A program made the position numbers and the translations under genes. A stretch of DNA of 64,000 bases, taken from NCBI GenBank assembly GCA_030544215.1, contig JARZZO010000002.1, positions 59,030,650-59,094,649 on the forward strand. Direction: 5' to 3'. The stretch is from Zantedeschia hybrid cultivar (Eukaryota > Streptophyta > Magnoliopsida > Alismatales > Araceae). Shown here piece after piece: positions 1-9,839 of the stretch. The notes beneath the pieces were generated by a model. The model was not told the origin of the DNA and made no database searches. It saw nothing but the letters and a program-made list of their open reading frames with translations. Every line of letters begins with the position of its first letter. Position 1 is the first letter of the stretch.

Positions 1-19
1 TCTTGTTAAGATGTTGCAG

Positions 20-93
20 GGTTACAGAATGGCTGTACCCAAGGGGAACCAAATGCCGTAACTGATGAATCATTATTGATGAACCTCTGTTAG
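20..93 (+). pseudogene. Possible terminal exon of an unidentified gene entering from the left
   Basis: A pyrimidine/purine mix ending in TTGCAG at 14-19 could be a splice acceptor. It is followed by an open reading of 24 codons, including QNGCTQGEPNAVTDE, that ends in TAG at 91-93. The sequence after it is AT-rich and could be a 3' untranslated region. I do not recognise the protein. The reading is short, so chance is a real alternative; only the acceptor-plus-ORF arrangement supports it. Confidence 0.22.
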
Positions 94-1179
94 TCTCATT
101 TAATTAGTGTGCTTGTCACGATGGACATCTGTAATTAAACATACTATTCTTTTGTAACTAGGCTTCTTGCCGTGACAGATTTAATTCAACTTTGCTGTTC
201 GATTTCTTCAAAAACTTTTTTTTTGGGAAATAAATTTCGTTTTGCCTTTCAAATTCCATTTGTCGTTGTTTCATTGTTATGTCTATATTCGACTCTTCTT
301 GTCTTAATTGTTTGTTCTGTTTCGTAATTGTTTTACTTACGTTTCATTTTCTTAGTTAGCCCTCTCAGAATTCCTTTTAATTCCTTTATATCCATCTCGG
401 ACCTGAGGCGAATATCAGTGGCCAAGTTATTAGACCTTCATCATCTACCAATGATTGAGTTGAGATCCACGGTGTCTTATGCTCTGCTTCTTGGTACGTC
501 CCTACTGACAGTGGTAAAGAGTGAATTAGACATTTAATCAAATGAAATACGTGAAGTATATATCAAATTCACTCCTATCTCATGTTAGTGACAGTATGTG
601 GGCCCAGAAGTCACATTAGTTGGTTATCCGGAAGTTTCTCTTACCACATAGATGAATATTTTGGAAGTTTACAACATTTTGAAATTAGTCTTGTTTCCAC
701 TGGGAAAAAACCTGAATCGAGCTAATTTTCCAACAGAGAACTTGGCATGTCCTACAAAAATTGAGTGGCTTTGCATTTATTTGGCTGTGTTAAAGTCAGG
801 GTGGTGGTTCAATTCAACCCCTATTGTTGTATTATATACAGAGCATGCCCCGGATTTGGTTCCAATGCAAGTCCACTTGCGCGGCTCGCGCTGATAGTGA
901 GTCTGCAGATGTAGTGTGTAGGCTTAGTACCCCCGGAGTGTAATACGTGCGCCGTAATTAATCTTGTATAGCGTTAATGCAAGTAGTTTAGTGAATAATA
1001 TGACAATATTAATTTTAGATTTCATGTCCTATAATTAACTGTGAATTCCAAGATAATTAACCATATGCCATGCGAATGGTGAGGAAATGCTCACTATACA
1101 TGCCATTACCTACTGTTCATTTTAACTTCATAATGATTTGATGTTTCATCAACGTGTTCATTGGCTTGATTCTTTGGTC

Positions 1180-1760
1180 CATTGTAAGTAGCCATAAAAT
1201 GTTGTAAATAGCTCGAAAACATTGTTTTTCTTGTTTATTGCTGTAAATTGTTTTATGTTACTTTTTCGTATATTTGAAGTGTCGCAAATTTTTAAATCAA
1301 AACTGGTTGCCTCTTAATCTTCTTTTCAAGTGATTTTGGTTTTTAATCTAACATCGTAAACTAAAATGCGTGATTTTAAAAGTAATGATTTTAAAATTAG
1401 GAATTCTATTTTTATATAGCATTTGGTGGTTCGTAAAATATGATAACACATTGTAAACAGCCGTAAAATAATGTTTTCCTTACATCTAGAGTGCTGTAAA
1501 TCCTTTATGTTATTTTTTTGTACAATTGGAGTGTTGTAAGTTAATCGTATTTCAAAATTGGTTGACTCCAAAAAATCCCTTTTTAGTTGATTTCAGTCTA
1601 AAATTACTGTACACCAAAATTGATGATTATAAAATTAGAGATTTTATTTTAATTGATTTTACGGCATTTACGATGCACCAATTAAACCTTACTGATTTTA
1701 AAATCGATGATTTTCAATTGCAATTTTACCTCATTTTAAGATGCACCAAGCGAGGCTTAA
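1180..1760. repeat. AT-rich MITE-like modules in the left palindrome arm
   Basis: This stretch is built of modules with motifs such as TTTGGTG, TGTAAAT, GCCGTAAAAT and the palindromic GATTTTAAAATC core. The same motifs recur around 2649-2850, 3178-3616, 21780-22096 and 44544-44985. The mirrored copy lies at about 4510-5100 in the right arm. Open readings here are by-products of low-complexity AT sequence. The class of transposon is not clear from the sequence. Confidence 0.55.
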
Positions 1761-2166
1761 AACTGTGACTTTATTGCAATGCCATAAATACCTCACTGTG
1801 CATGCAACAATTGCAAAAGAGGGGAATTTATTAGACGGAGAAGCCATTTTTTTTCCTGGAGACTTCTTAACTGATCTACATTACCGTATAATCCGGTCTT
1901 AAATCCGATGACTTAAAAAAGATAAAAATAAAAAAAGTGAGCCTCCAATAAACAATAAAAATTTGATGTAACTCACCATCGGACCCTGTCAAAAAAATTG
2001 TAAATTTTTTTTAAAAAAATTAAAAATACGGACAGCTGTGATTCTCGATAACTATTGTTCACCCATAATGCAAATGCTAACAAGTATAACGGATACAGCC
2101 ACGGGTTCATCTCGTAACGGTGCAACCGCACCGAATCCGACCCATTTGCGTCCCTCTACCCCTTCC

Positions 2167-2186
2167 CTCGAGCACTCCTGCTCGAG
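2167..2186. promoter_or_regulatory. CTCGAGCA/TGCTCGAG hairpin upstream of uS19m copy 1
   Basis: A perfect 8-bp inverted repeat around CTCC sits about 93 bp before the ATG. The equivalents are 4082-4101 for copy 2 and 45457-45476 for copy 3. Each has a 5' flank (GGTCCTCTCGAG) and a GC-rich stretch leading to the start codon. It could be a promoter or 5'-UTR element; being part of a duplicated block is enough to explain its presence in all three. Confidence 0.35.
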
Positions 2187-2278
2187 AGGACCTCAACTAA
2201 ACACCGTCCTCTTCACTTCAGCACAGCGGGTGCAGCCTCCTTTGCGTTGAGGCTCGGCGTAGTGGGAGAGCAAGAGCC

Positions 2279-2629
2279 ATGCCGAGGCGGTCCCTGTGGA
2301 AGGGCAGCTTCGTGGACGGGTCCCTGCAGAAGCTGAAGGAGAAGGGCAAGAGCATCTACAACCGGAAGATCTGGTCCCGCGGCTCCTCCATCCTCCCCGA
2401 GTTCGTCGGCGCCTCCGTCCTCATCTACAACGGCAAGAACCATGTCCGCCGCAAGATCACCGAGGCCATGGTCGGCCACAAGTTCGGTGAGTTCGCCTTG
2501 ACCCGCCGCCGCAAGCCCTGGCGCACCGGCGTCAACGCCACCAGCTCCAAGCACGGCGGCGCCAGGCGTTACAGCACCTGGGCTACCCCCGCCGCCTCCT
2601 CCCACGGCACGGTAAAGCAAACCCCATAA
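2279..2629 (+). CDS. RPS19: Mitochondrial small-subunit ribosomal protein uS19m, nuclear copy 1
   Basis: A 116-codon reading recognised as plant mitochondrial-type ribosomal protein S19. In the family, uS19 binds the head of the small-subunit rRNA next to uS13. Visible hallmarks are the N-terminal MPRRSLWKGSFVD, NRKIWSRGSSILPEFVG near residues 28-44, the IYNGK segment, and GHKFGEFALTRRRKPWRT near residues 66-83. The last 25 or so residues (Ser/Gly/Ala-rich) extend beyond the usual plant mitochondrial length of roughly 90-95. The chosen ATG gives the family's standard N-terminus, and an in-frame TAA lies about 80 bp upstream. No mitochondrial presequence precedes it, so import would rely on internal signals or an upstream exon. 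Codons are strongly GC-ended, unlike the AT-rich flank. Relative to copy 3 it has S for F at residue 15 and Y for S at residue 27. GTAAAG near codon 111 could be a splice donor. Confidence 0.82.
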   Translation: MPRRSLWKGSFVDGSLQKLKEKGKSIYNRKIWSRGSSILPEFVGASVLIYNGKNHVRRKITEAMVGHKFGEFALTRRRKPWRTGVNATSSKHGGARRYSTWATPAASSHGTVKQTP

Positions 2630-2850
2630 CACGCTTCTGTTCTTTTTTAAGGAGTGGTCGTTTGGTGTGACCTAAAATGCTGTAAAACGTTGTAAAATGC
2701 CGTAAAACAGGATTTTGTTATATTTGGGGCGCTGTAAATTGTTTTACAGTATACCCTACTATCGTAAATTGCTGTATTTAAATATCAGTTGGCTCATGTG
2801 AATCTGTGATAATTCTTTTTTAAGTGTCGTTGGGTGCATCATAAAATGCC
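2630..2850. repeat. MITE-like module between uS19m copy 1 and the palindrome loop
   Basis: It starts with GAGTGGTCGTTTGGTGTGAC and runs through repeated TGTAAAACG/CCGTAAAAC units to GTGTCGTTGGGTGCATCATA at the inner end of the left arm. Its inverted copy is 3415-3620, and a direct copy of that lies at about 44800-45000. It would lie in the 3' untranslated region or first intron of uS19m if the gene is transcribed. Confidence 0.5.
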
Positions 2851-3417
2851 AAGAAGAGAAACATCACAACCCAAGAACATAATGTGATCTCTAGTTTCTC
2901 TCTTCGCATTAGGCTACCAGACAATGCTTGTCAAAATACTTCAAATACACCAGTAAACAACCTAACAGTTATTAATTACAATCCCGCTTGTGCCCATCTC
3001 CGCCATTTTTTTTATATTGATTAGAACTCGCCATCCCTTTAAGGGGTCATTTTGTCTAACATAAAATATCAGTCTTGAAATTATTGGATTACAAAACCAG
3101 TAAAACTAAAATCTCTTATTTTAACTTCGCCGGTTCCAATTTCATATAGCTTTACACTGACGGTCAAAATCAACTAAGGGCTTGTTTAGTGCGTTGCAAA
3201 GTACCCTAAAATCTTGGCTTTGGAATCACCAGTTCTTAAATCAGTGAAGACAAAATGTCTGATTTTAAAATCACCAGTTTTGATTTATGGTGATTTTAGA
3301 CTGAATATCGAAGTCAGCTAAAAAGAGGATTTTATGGGTCAACTGATTTTGAAATATGACGCACTAAATGTATGAAAAAGTACCGTAAAATAATTTAAGA
3401 CCGTTTACGACCTTTTA
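2851..3417. repeat. Palindrome loop, present again beside uS19m copy 3
   Basis: Non-palindromic spacer between the two arms. From about 2866 (AACATCACAACCCAAGAA) it matches 44234 onward in direct orientation, continuing through the right arm to about 4150 and matching to about 45527. It contains GGGCTTGTTTAGTGCGTTGC (from 3178) and several GATTTTAAAATCA cores of the MITE-like family. No gene is visible. Confidence 0.75.
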
Positions 3418-3620
3418 TGGCATTTTATGATGCACCCAATGACACCTAAAAAGAATTATCACAGATTCACATGAGCCAACTGATATTTAAATACAGCAAT
3501 TTACGATAGTAGGGTATACTGCAAAACAATTTACTGCGCCCCAAATATAACAAAACCCTGTTTTACGGCATTTTACAACGTTTTACAGCATTTTAGGTCA
3601 CACCAAACGACCACTCCTTA
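3418..3620. repeat. MITE-like module, inverted copy next to uS19m copy 2
   Basis: Reverse complement of 2649-2850. It ends with GTCACACCAAACGACCACTC at about 3597-3616, just past the uS19m stop. The TGTAAAAC-type units read on the minus strand. Confidence 0.5.
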
Positions 3621-3638
3621 AAAAAGAACAGAAGCATG

Positions 3639-3989
3639 TTATGGGGTTTGTTTTATCGGGCCGTGGGAGGAGACGGCGGGGGTAGCCCAGTTGCTGTAAC
3701 GCCTGGCGCCGCCGCGCTTGGAGCCGGTGGCGTTGGCGCCAGTGCGCCAGGGCTTGCGGCGGCGGGTCATGGCGAACTCACCGAACTTGTGGCCGACCAT
3801 GGCCTCGGTGATCTTGCGGCGGACATGGTTCTTGCCGTTGTAGATGAGGACAGAGGCGCCGACGAACTCGTGAAGGATGGAGGTGCCGCGGGACCAGATC
3901 TTCCGGTTGGAGATGTTCTTGCCCTTCTCCTTCAGCTTCTGCAGGAACCCGTCCACGAAGCTGCCCTTCCACAGGGACCACCTCGGCAT
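3639..3989 (-). CDS. RPS19: Mitochondrial ribosomal protein uS19m, copy 2 (probably decaying)
   Basis: Second 116-codon uS19m reading, in the right arm and convergent with copy 1. It keeps the GHKFGEFAMTRRRKPWRT core and the IYNGK segment. It carries changes at positions that are conserved in the other two copies: MPRW for MPRR at residue 4, HEF for PEF in the SILPEFVG motif, and N for K in the GKNIS segment. The potential splice donor near codon 111 is GATAAAA here instead of GGTAAAG. These point to relaxed constraint, although the frame is still open. Upstream, on the minus strand, lies the same CTCGAG hairpin and GC-rich leader as in the other copies. Whether it is expressed cannot be told from sequence. 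Confidence 0.75.
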   Translation of the reverse strand: MPRWSLWKGSFVDGFLQKLKEKGKNISNRKIWSRGTSILHEFVGASVLIYNGKNHVRRKITEAMVGHKFGEFAMTRRRKPWRTGANATGSKRGGARRYSNWATPAVSSHGPIKQTP

Positions 3990-4509
3990 GGCTCTTGCTC
4001 CCCCACCACGCCGAGCCTCAACGCAGAGGAGGCTGCACCCGCTGAGCTGAAGTGAAGAGGACGGTGTTTAGTTAAGGTCCTCTCGAGCAGGAGTGCTCGA
4101 GGGAAGGGGTAGAGGGACGCAAATGGGTCGGATTCGGTGCGGTTGCACCGTTACGAGATGAACCCGTGGTTGTATCCGTTATACTTGTAAATACTTGCAT
4201 CCCGGGTGAACAATAGTTATCGAAAATCACAGTTGTCCGTATTTTTAATTTAAAAAAATTATTTTACAATTTTTTTGACAGGGTCCGATGATGAGTTACA
4301 TCAAATTTTTATTGTTTATTGGAGGCTCACTTTTTTATTTTTATCTTTTTTTGAGTCATCGGATTTAAGACCGGATTATACGGTCATGTAGATCAGTTAA
4401 GAAGTCTACAGAAAAAAAAAATGGCTTCTCCGTCTAATAAACTCCCCTCTTTTGCAATTGTTGCATGCACAGTGAGGTATTTATGTCATTGCAATAAAGT
4501 CACAGTTTT

Positions 4510-5100
4510 AAGCCTCGCTTGGTGCATCTTAAAATGAGGTAAAATTGCAATTGAAAATCATCGATTTTAAAATCAGTAAGGTTTAATTGGTGCATCGTAA
4601 ATGCCGTAAAATCAATTAAAATAAAATCTCTAATTTTATAATCATCAATTTTGGTGTACAGTAATTTTAGACTGAAATCAACTAAAAAGGGATTTTTTGG
4701 AGTCAACCAATTTTGAAATACGATTAACTTACAACACTCCAATTGTACAAAAAAATAACATAAAGGATTTACCGCACTCTAGATGTAAGGAAAACATTAT
4801 TTTACGGTTGTTTACAATGTGTTACCATATTTTACGAAGCACCAAATGCTATATAAAAACAGAATTCCTAATTTTAAAATCATTACTTTTAAAATCACGC
4901 ATTTTAATTTACGATGTTAGATTAAAAACCAAAATCAGTTGAAAAGAAGATTAAGAGGCAACCAGTTTTGATTTAAAAATTTGCGACACTTCAAATATAC
5001 GAAAAAGTAACATAAAACAATTTACAGCAATAAACAGGGAAAACAATGTTTTCGAACTATTTACAACATTTTATGGCTACTTACAATAGACCAAAAGATC
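4510..5100. repeat. AT-rich MITE-like modules in the right palindrome arm
   Basis: Inverted counterpart of 1180-1760, with the same TTACAACA, TTTTACGG and GATTTTAAAATCA motifs. No gene is visible; the open readings mirror those of the left arm. Confidence 0.55.
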
Positions 5101-6146
5101 AAGCCAATGAACACGTTGAGGAAACATCAAATCATTATGAAGTTAAAATGAACAATAGGTAATGACATGTATAATGAGCATTTCCTCTCCATTCACATGA
5201 CATATGGTTAATTATCTTGGAATTCACAGTTAATTATACGACATGAAATCTAAAATTATTATTGTCATATTATTCACTAAACTACTTGCATTAACGCTAT
5301 ACAAGATTAATTACGGCGCACGTATTACACTCCGGGGGTACTAAGCCTACACACTACATCTGCAGACTCACTATCAGCGCGAGCCGCGCAAGTGGACTTG
5401 CATTGGAACCAAATCCGGGGCATGCTCTGTATATAATACAGCAATAGGGGTTGAATTGAACCACCACCCTAACTTTAACACAGCCAAATAAATGCAAAGC
5501 CACTCAATTTTTGTAGGACATGCCAAGTTCTCTGTTGGAAAATTAGCTCGATTCAGGTTTTTTCCCAGTGGAAACAAGACTAATTTCAAAATGATGTAAA
5601 CTTCCAAAATATTCATCTATGTGGTAAGAGAAACTTCCGGATAACCAACTAAGGTGAACGTAAGACTTCTAGGCCCACATACTGTCACTAACATGAGATA
5701 GGAGTGAATTTGATATATACTTCACCTATTTCATTTGATTAAATGTCTAATTCACTCTTTACCACTGTCAGTGGGGACGTACCAAGAAGCAGAGCATAAG
5801 ACACCGTGGATCTCAACTCAATCATTGGTAGATGATGAAGGTCTAATAGTTTGGCCACTGATATTCGCCTCAGGTCCGAGATGGATATAAAGGAATTAAA
5901 AGGAATTCTGAGATGACTAACTAAACAAATGAAACGAAAGTAAAACAATTATAAAACAGAACAAACAATTAAGACAAGAAGAGTCGAATATAGACATAAC
6001 AGTGAAACAAAGAATCCAATGATGTAGCCCTGCTATACCTTCTCCAAAGAAAAGGTAAAGAAAAGAAAACACTCTGCTATGAATGAAATGTGTCTGTCTC
6101 CAGCATGGTCGTCCAGTTGGAAATAATAAGCTTATCAATAGGGTAG

Positions 6147-6332
6147 TCTACCCGTCAGTCTAAAGAACATCTTTTCGGCACTATGGCATGCGACACCCCC
6201 CAAAGATTAGCTAACCTAACCACCCCTGGTCACAGTAAGGAGGCTGATGGTACTGGTGGATTCAGTGGCAATTTTGGAGAGCAGAGGACCCTACTTGGCA
6301 AGAAGGCACTACCTCAAGCACCTCAGGACTAG
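6147..6332 (+). pseudogene. Possible terminal exon of an unidentified gene
   Basis: An open reading of 61 codons and a stop follows CAATAGGGTAG, which could be a splice acceptor. It contains KEHLFGTMACDTPQRLANL and GTGGFSGNFGEQRTLLGKK and ends in TAG at 6330-6332. Its composition is more protein-like than its surroundings, but I do not recognise it and there is no clear upstream exon. It lies just outside the right end of the palindrome, so an upstream exon could lie inside or beyond it. Confidence 0.28.
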
Positions 6333-7470
6333 AAGAGTAACAGGTCTCCATGAGAATAGAAGACAACACAAGTACAGAGTCTTGCAGATGAAAGTAATTA
6401 AGGTGATTCCTCTTGGTTTCGATATCAAACATAAAAAATCAATGACCTACACAGAAAAGTAAGATCTTACGGAAGGTCAAGTGCACCAGAGTCAAAATAA
6501 AGATGAGTGAATAAGACGAGAATTACACCAACCAAAGAAAACACAGGCTGATCTGTCACCTAAAAAGCCAAGGTCTCAGAACTGAGATCCACAGAACCAA
6601 GCTATAGATAAAACCTCTTCTAGCTCCTCGATCATATAATCAAAATGTTGCCCTCTATAGAACTGCAGAGTTACGAACCCAGTCCAATCAGATGGTCCTC
6701 CCTAAAATGTAGAAGGGACCCTTATTACTACAATTCCAAAACACCCTGCTCCTTCATATGCAACCAAATAGTTCAGAAATCTTACTTCTCACATTTTCTT
6801 TCCATCAACCAGCTTCTATACAGCTGGCAAAGTCCATTTTCTTTCCATTTCATTTTTCATCTTGGTAACTACGCTCCAAGCAAATGATAGCCTTGAGGAA
6901 TAAGTTGGTTTCAACCCCCCCCCCTCCACACCAAAAAAAAAAAAAATCTATAGTACTCAAAATAGACCTCCTTTTGTCTTGCAATTCGATATAGAATCCT
7001 CACTCTCTTGCCTAAATATCCACTGTCATTTTGCTAACAACGGTTCATTCAATGTGGAGAGCATCATCAGACCAACTCCTTTCCCTTACACATCACCCTC
7101 TCTTCAACACATGCAACCCATCAAATTAGATGAAATTCTTTATTGCCTTGTTTAGCACCCTTCCAAGCAGAGGAGCATATAATGGACTCAATTCTATGAC
7201 CCTTGGCACTGGAAAAACTGAAAAAATAAAAGTGGTCGGAAAGCATTAATTGAGATGGACTCCACCTCCCCCTTGCTGACAAAAGCACAATCCTCCCTAC
7301 TTCTAACCTACTATCAAATTTTGAACTACACAGTTTCTCCCACCTTTCTAATTAGCCACCTCAAAATCTTCATTGAGCGTCTCTGAAACAACCTGGCCTT
7401 CAATATATGACCTAAAACACAAAAATCCACTTCTACTTGAATCATGGCTTAAAACACCAGTCAAATTGGA
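6333..7470. other. Unassigned sequence
   Basis: Moderately AT-rich sequence with short open readings only. It has a C-run/A-run at about 6917-6946 but no recognisable domain, terminal repeat or RNA gene. Confidence 0.4.
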
Positions 7471-7499
7471 TCTAGACTAGCTGCTTAGGATCAAGGAAG

Positions 7500-7645
7500 C
7501 ATGATTGGCACGGATTGGATTGAATTGGCCGATCCAAGAGGATTTGAGCCGTTCTAATCCTATCCCGAGCCCAAAACCACCATTCTGGATAGAGAATTGT
7601 CCAAATTGGCCGATCCTCACTCAGCTCAGTGGTGAGGACACCATA
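7500..7645. repeat. GATCGG/CCGATC-rich dispersed repeat, copy 1
   Basis: Contains TTGGCCGATCCAAGAGGAT, repeated GCCGATCC and GAGCCCAAAACC segments. Similar GATCGGCCGATCC-rich patches occur at about 8838-8908, 30738-30930, 47672-47845 and 58281-58430. The readings across it are not coding. Confidence 0.45.
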
Positions 7646-7739
7646 GCCTTCATCAGGTTTGATCCGGAGCAAGTCTACCGCCATAGGAGAGCCGTCCCAA
7701 CTTCATCGTGGCTTAAAGACTCACCCGAACTTAGTTGAT

Positions 7740-8030
7740 GAGTAGGATATTTTTACAGGAGTCCATAGATATCTTATTTGGCCTATTTAAACTTCTTTAG
7801 TATGTTTCTATTTTTCTAAATTTTAGGTAAGATTTTTCATTTGTTAGAGTTTGTTAGTGCAAATTTTTGCAATATTTCTCTAATTAGGGATGTTCAATTC
7901 CGTCTTGGAGTTTGGTAGTCAAGTTTGAGTCGAAAAGGTCCCCGAACACTATATATATGATGCAATAGTTTCTTTTCTAATTAATGAAAAAAAAATTACA
8001 AATTTTGGTGAATTATTGTGTGGGTCTTCT
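7740..8030. repeat. Possible copia-like LTR 3' end
   Basis: Sequence resembling a plant copia LTR tail: an AT-rich run, ACTATATATATGATG near 7947, then TTAATGAAAAAAAAATTAC near 7980. No partner LTR, primer-binding site or polymerase domain was found, so this is a weak call. Confidence 0.2.
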
Positions 8031-8150
8031 TCGGGACAATGCGGGAGACCCCGAGAAGGGGGAGGGTGGGACGCCCTCGCCTCCAACACGATGCTGGAGG
8101 CCACCGCTGGTCGTTGTCGCCATACTGTCGTCGTTGCCAACTGCAACCGT

Positions 8151-8154
<4 letters not shown>

Positions 8155-8183
<29 letters not shown>
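8155..8183. repeat. (TC)n microsatellite
   Basis: An uninterrupted CT/TC dinucleotide run within a GC-rich, pyrimidine-rich stretch (8030-8460). The open readings across this stretch are Ser/Leu or Arg/Glu repeats caused by the run and are not taken as genes. Confidence 0.9.
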
Positions 8184-8187
<4 letters not shown>

Positions 8188-8572
8188 TTGTTGTGGTTAC
8201 TATTCCTGTGAACAGTAGCCCTCAGAAGGGGGGGAAGGGAAGACCCGGCCCGTCTCATTCCCTCTCTCCATGTTCATTCCCCCCCCCCTCTCGCCCCACA
8301 ACTCCCTTTTCTCTCCCTAATCTTATCTCTCTTTCTGTTCCCCCTTTCTCTCTCCCTCTGTCTCTCCCATTTCTTCTCACACGGAACAAGAGGAAGGGGG
8401 CAGGCCCACCCATCCAGACCACACGGGCCAATCCCATCCTAGTCCGAGACTAGCGGACCTAGTCCACACGCTAAAGAGGCCCCAGTGCGCCCTCTTCCTT
8501 GACCACGTTAAGCCCGGTCGTTGGGACCATCGCATCCAACAAGTCTCGTTCAGCCCCAACTGCCAAGGATGG

Positions 8573-8712
8573 CAGTACCGGTACCGGTATCGGTGGGTAC
8601 CGGTACCGGTACGTACCGGTCCAGTACCGATCGGTAACAGCCGATACCGGCCGATACCCAGGGTACCGGTGCCGACCGATACCGGTACGTACCGGTATCG
8701 GCTGGTACTGCC
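8573..8712. repeat. ACCGGTACCGGTA-type tandem/palindromic repeat
   Basis: Dense imperfect repeats of GTACCGGTA and GATACCGG on both strands, for example GGTACCGGTACCGGTACG near 8598. Because the unit is its own complement, the block can fold in many registers. The readings on both strands are Tyr/Arg/Gly repeats and not credible genes. Confidence 0.85.
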
Positions 8713-9044
8713 AACTATGCCAACTGCAGGTCCCACCAAAGTCCAAAGGTGGTACAAGCTACTTGGTCCCACCCTAGTCTGAACCAAGGCCCTGATAGCA
8801 CCAAGCCAAGAGTCCTTTTAGATCCACTACAGCAAAGAAGGAAGGGTCGGGATCAGTCACAAATCAGCCCGATCTAAGACCGATATGATCGGCCGATCCA
8901 ATCTGATCCCCCACTTCTCCATTATTTAATTTTAAGCATTCAAAAAAATTAAAGAAACTACCCAAAAAATTTAAAATATATAAAAACTAAAATTTGAGAT
9001 TTTACTTTGATTTCTAACTTTTTATCTAAGAAAACTCTATATAT

Positions 9045-9760
9045 TTTGTTTCTTTAGTAAGTAGTCTCTCTATACCACACTCTCTCTCTATCTTTCATCT
9101 CTAAAATTTTATCTCTCGTATTATCTTTTTTCCCCTCTTAAATACATTAGTATTATTAGTTCTCAAAAGTAAATAAAATAAAAAAATTCATCATGTTGTA
9201 ATTTGAAATAAAATTAAGAAATGTGCAATACTCTTTTATTTTTTTTAATTGATGATTATTTAATTCTGCATACAAGCGACGATAAAGATCTTTCTACTGT
9301 TCACATTTATTGAATATTTTTTATTAATGATAAGATTGCATATTCACTTTAGTGCTAATGCCACATTCTCATTCCGTCCGATCGTATATTGATAAGCATT
9401 TTAGTACAATCTTGTACGATAAGAATGTGACATTAACGCCAGAGTCGGTATAGATTTTTGTCATTAACAAAAAAAATCGATAAATGTACACGATTGAATG
9501 ACTCATATTGTCGCTTGTATCTAAAATCAAATAATCATCAATAAAAATTAAAAAATGATATATATTTTTCAATTTTATTCTAAATCACAACATGATAAAC
9601 ATATTCATTTTATTTACTCTTGATGACTATTAATACTAATTTATCAAAGAGAAGAAAAAAAAAGAGCAAGAAAGGATGTTAGAAAGAGAGAGAGAGAGAG
9701 TGTGTGTGTGCGCGCGCGCGCACGCATGTTATAGAATGATAACTTACTAAATAAAACACC
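9045..9760. repeat. Foldback (long inverted-repeat) element
   Basis: An imperfect inverted repeat centred near 9401. The left arm (about 9050-9390) has TTTAGTAAGTAG, ATCATGTTGTAATTTGAAAT, TTGATGATTATTT and ACAAGCGACGATA. The right arm has their complements at about 9540-9751 (ATTTCTAAATCACAACATGAT-type segment, ATAATCATCAA, TGTCGCTTGTAT, ACTTACTAAAT). The open readings inside are AT-rich and not coding. Arm divergence suggests an old MITE or foldback insertion. Confidence 0.7.
9685..9722. repeat. Compound (GA)n(TG)n(CG)n microsatellite
   Basis: Consecutive AG, TG and CG dinucleotide runs inside the right arm of the foldback element. The left arm has a shorter CT run near 9081-9090. The CG run is alternating purine-pyrimidine. 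Confidence 0.9.
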
Positions 9761-9769
9761 TTGAAGAAT

Positions 9770-9831
9770 CCATCCAATCATTGTAGAGTACAGTGCCAAT
9801 CCATCCAATCATTGTAGAGTACAGTGCCAAT
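9770..9831. repeat. 31-bp tandem duplication
   Basis: Two adjacent copies of a 31-bp unit beginning CCATCCAATCATTGTAGAGT and ending CAGTGCCAAT, directly before the LINE fragment. Confidence 0.85.
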
Positions 9832-9839
9832 TCACAAGT

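Larger units (their letters stand above)
265..6012. repeat. Palindrome of about 5.75 kb (inverted repeat) with a uS19m gene in each arm
   Basis: The left arm (about 265-2850) is repeated in reverse complement in the right arm (about 3418-6012) around a loop centred near 3135. Outer ends match at GTTATGTCTATATTCGACTC (left) and its complement near 5980-6000. Inner ends match at GGTGCATCATAAAATGCC (2830-2848) and its complement near 3413-3430. The arms are very similar: the 80-codon reading at 1526-1768 is identical to that at 4500-4742, and the one at 652-894 differs from 5374-5616 at three residues. Sequence outside 265 and 6012 no longer pairs. Each arm holds a uS19m gene with its own upstream sequence, so the two genes converge on the loop. 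An assembly artefact is possible, but the scattered arm differences argue against a simple one. Confidence 0.9.

Noticed and set aside
652..894. 80-codon reading conserved in both palindrome arms
   Set aside because: Conservation follows from the inverted duplication. No family is recognised, and there is no third independent copy.
2213..2632. 139-codon antisense reading over each uS19m gene (also 3636-4055 and 45011-45430)
   Set aside because: It is open in all three copies only because GC-ended codons on the sense strand remove stops on the other strand. The sense product is a recognised ribosomal protein.
8013..8453. Several overlapping readings across the CT-rich stretch
   Set aside because: They are products of the dinucleotide run and show only low-complexity residues.
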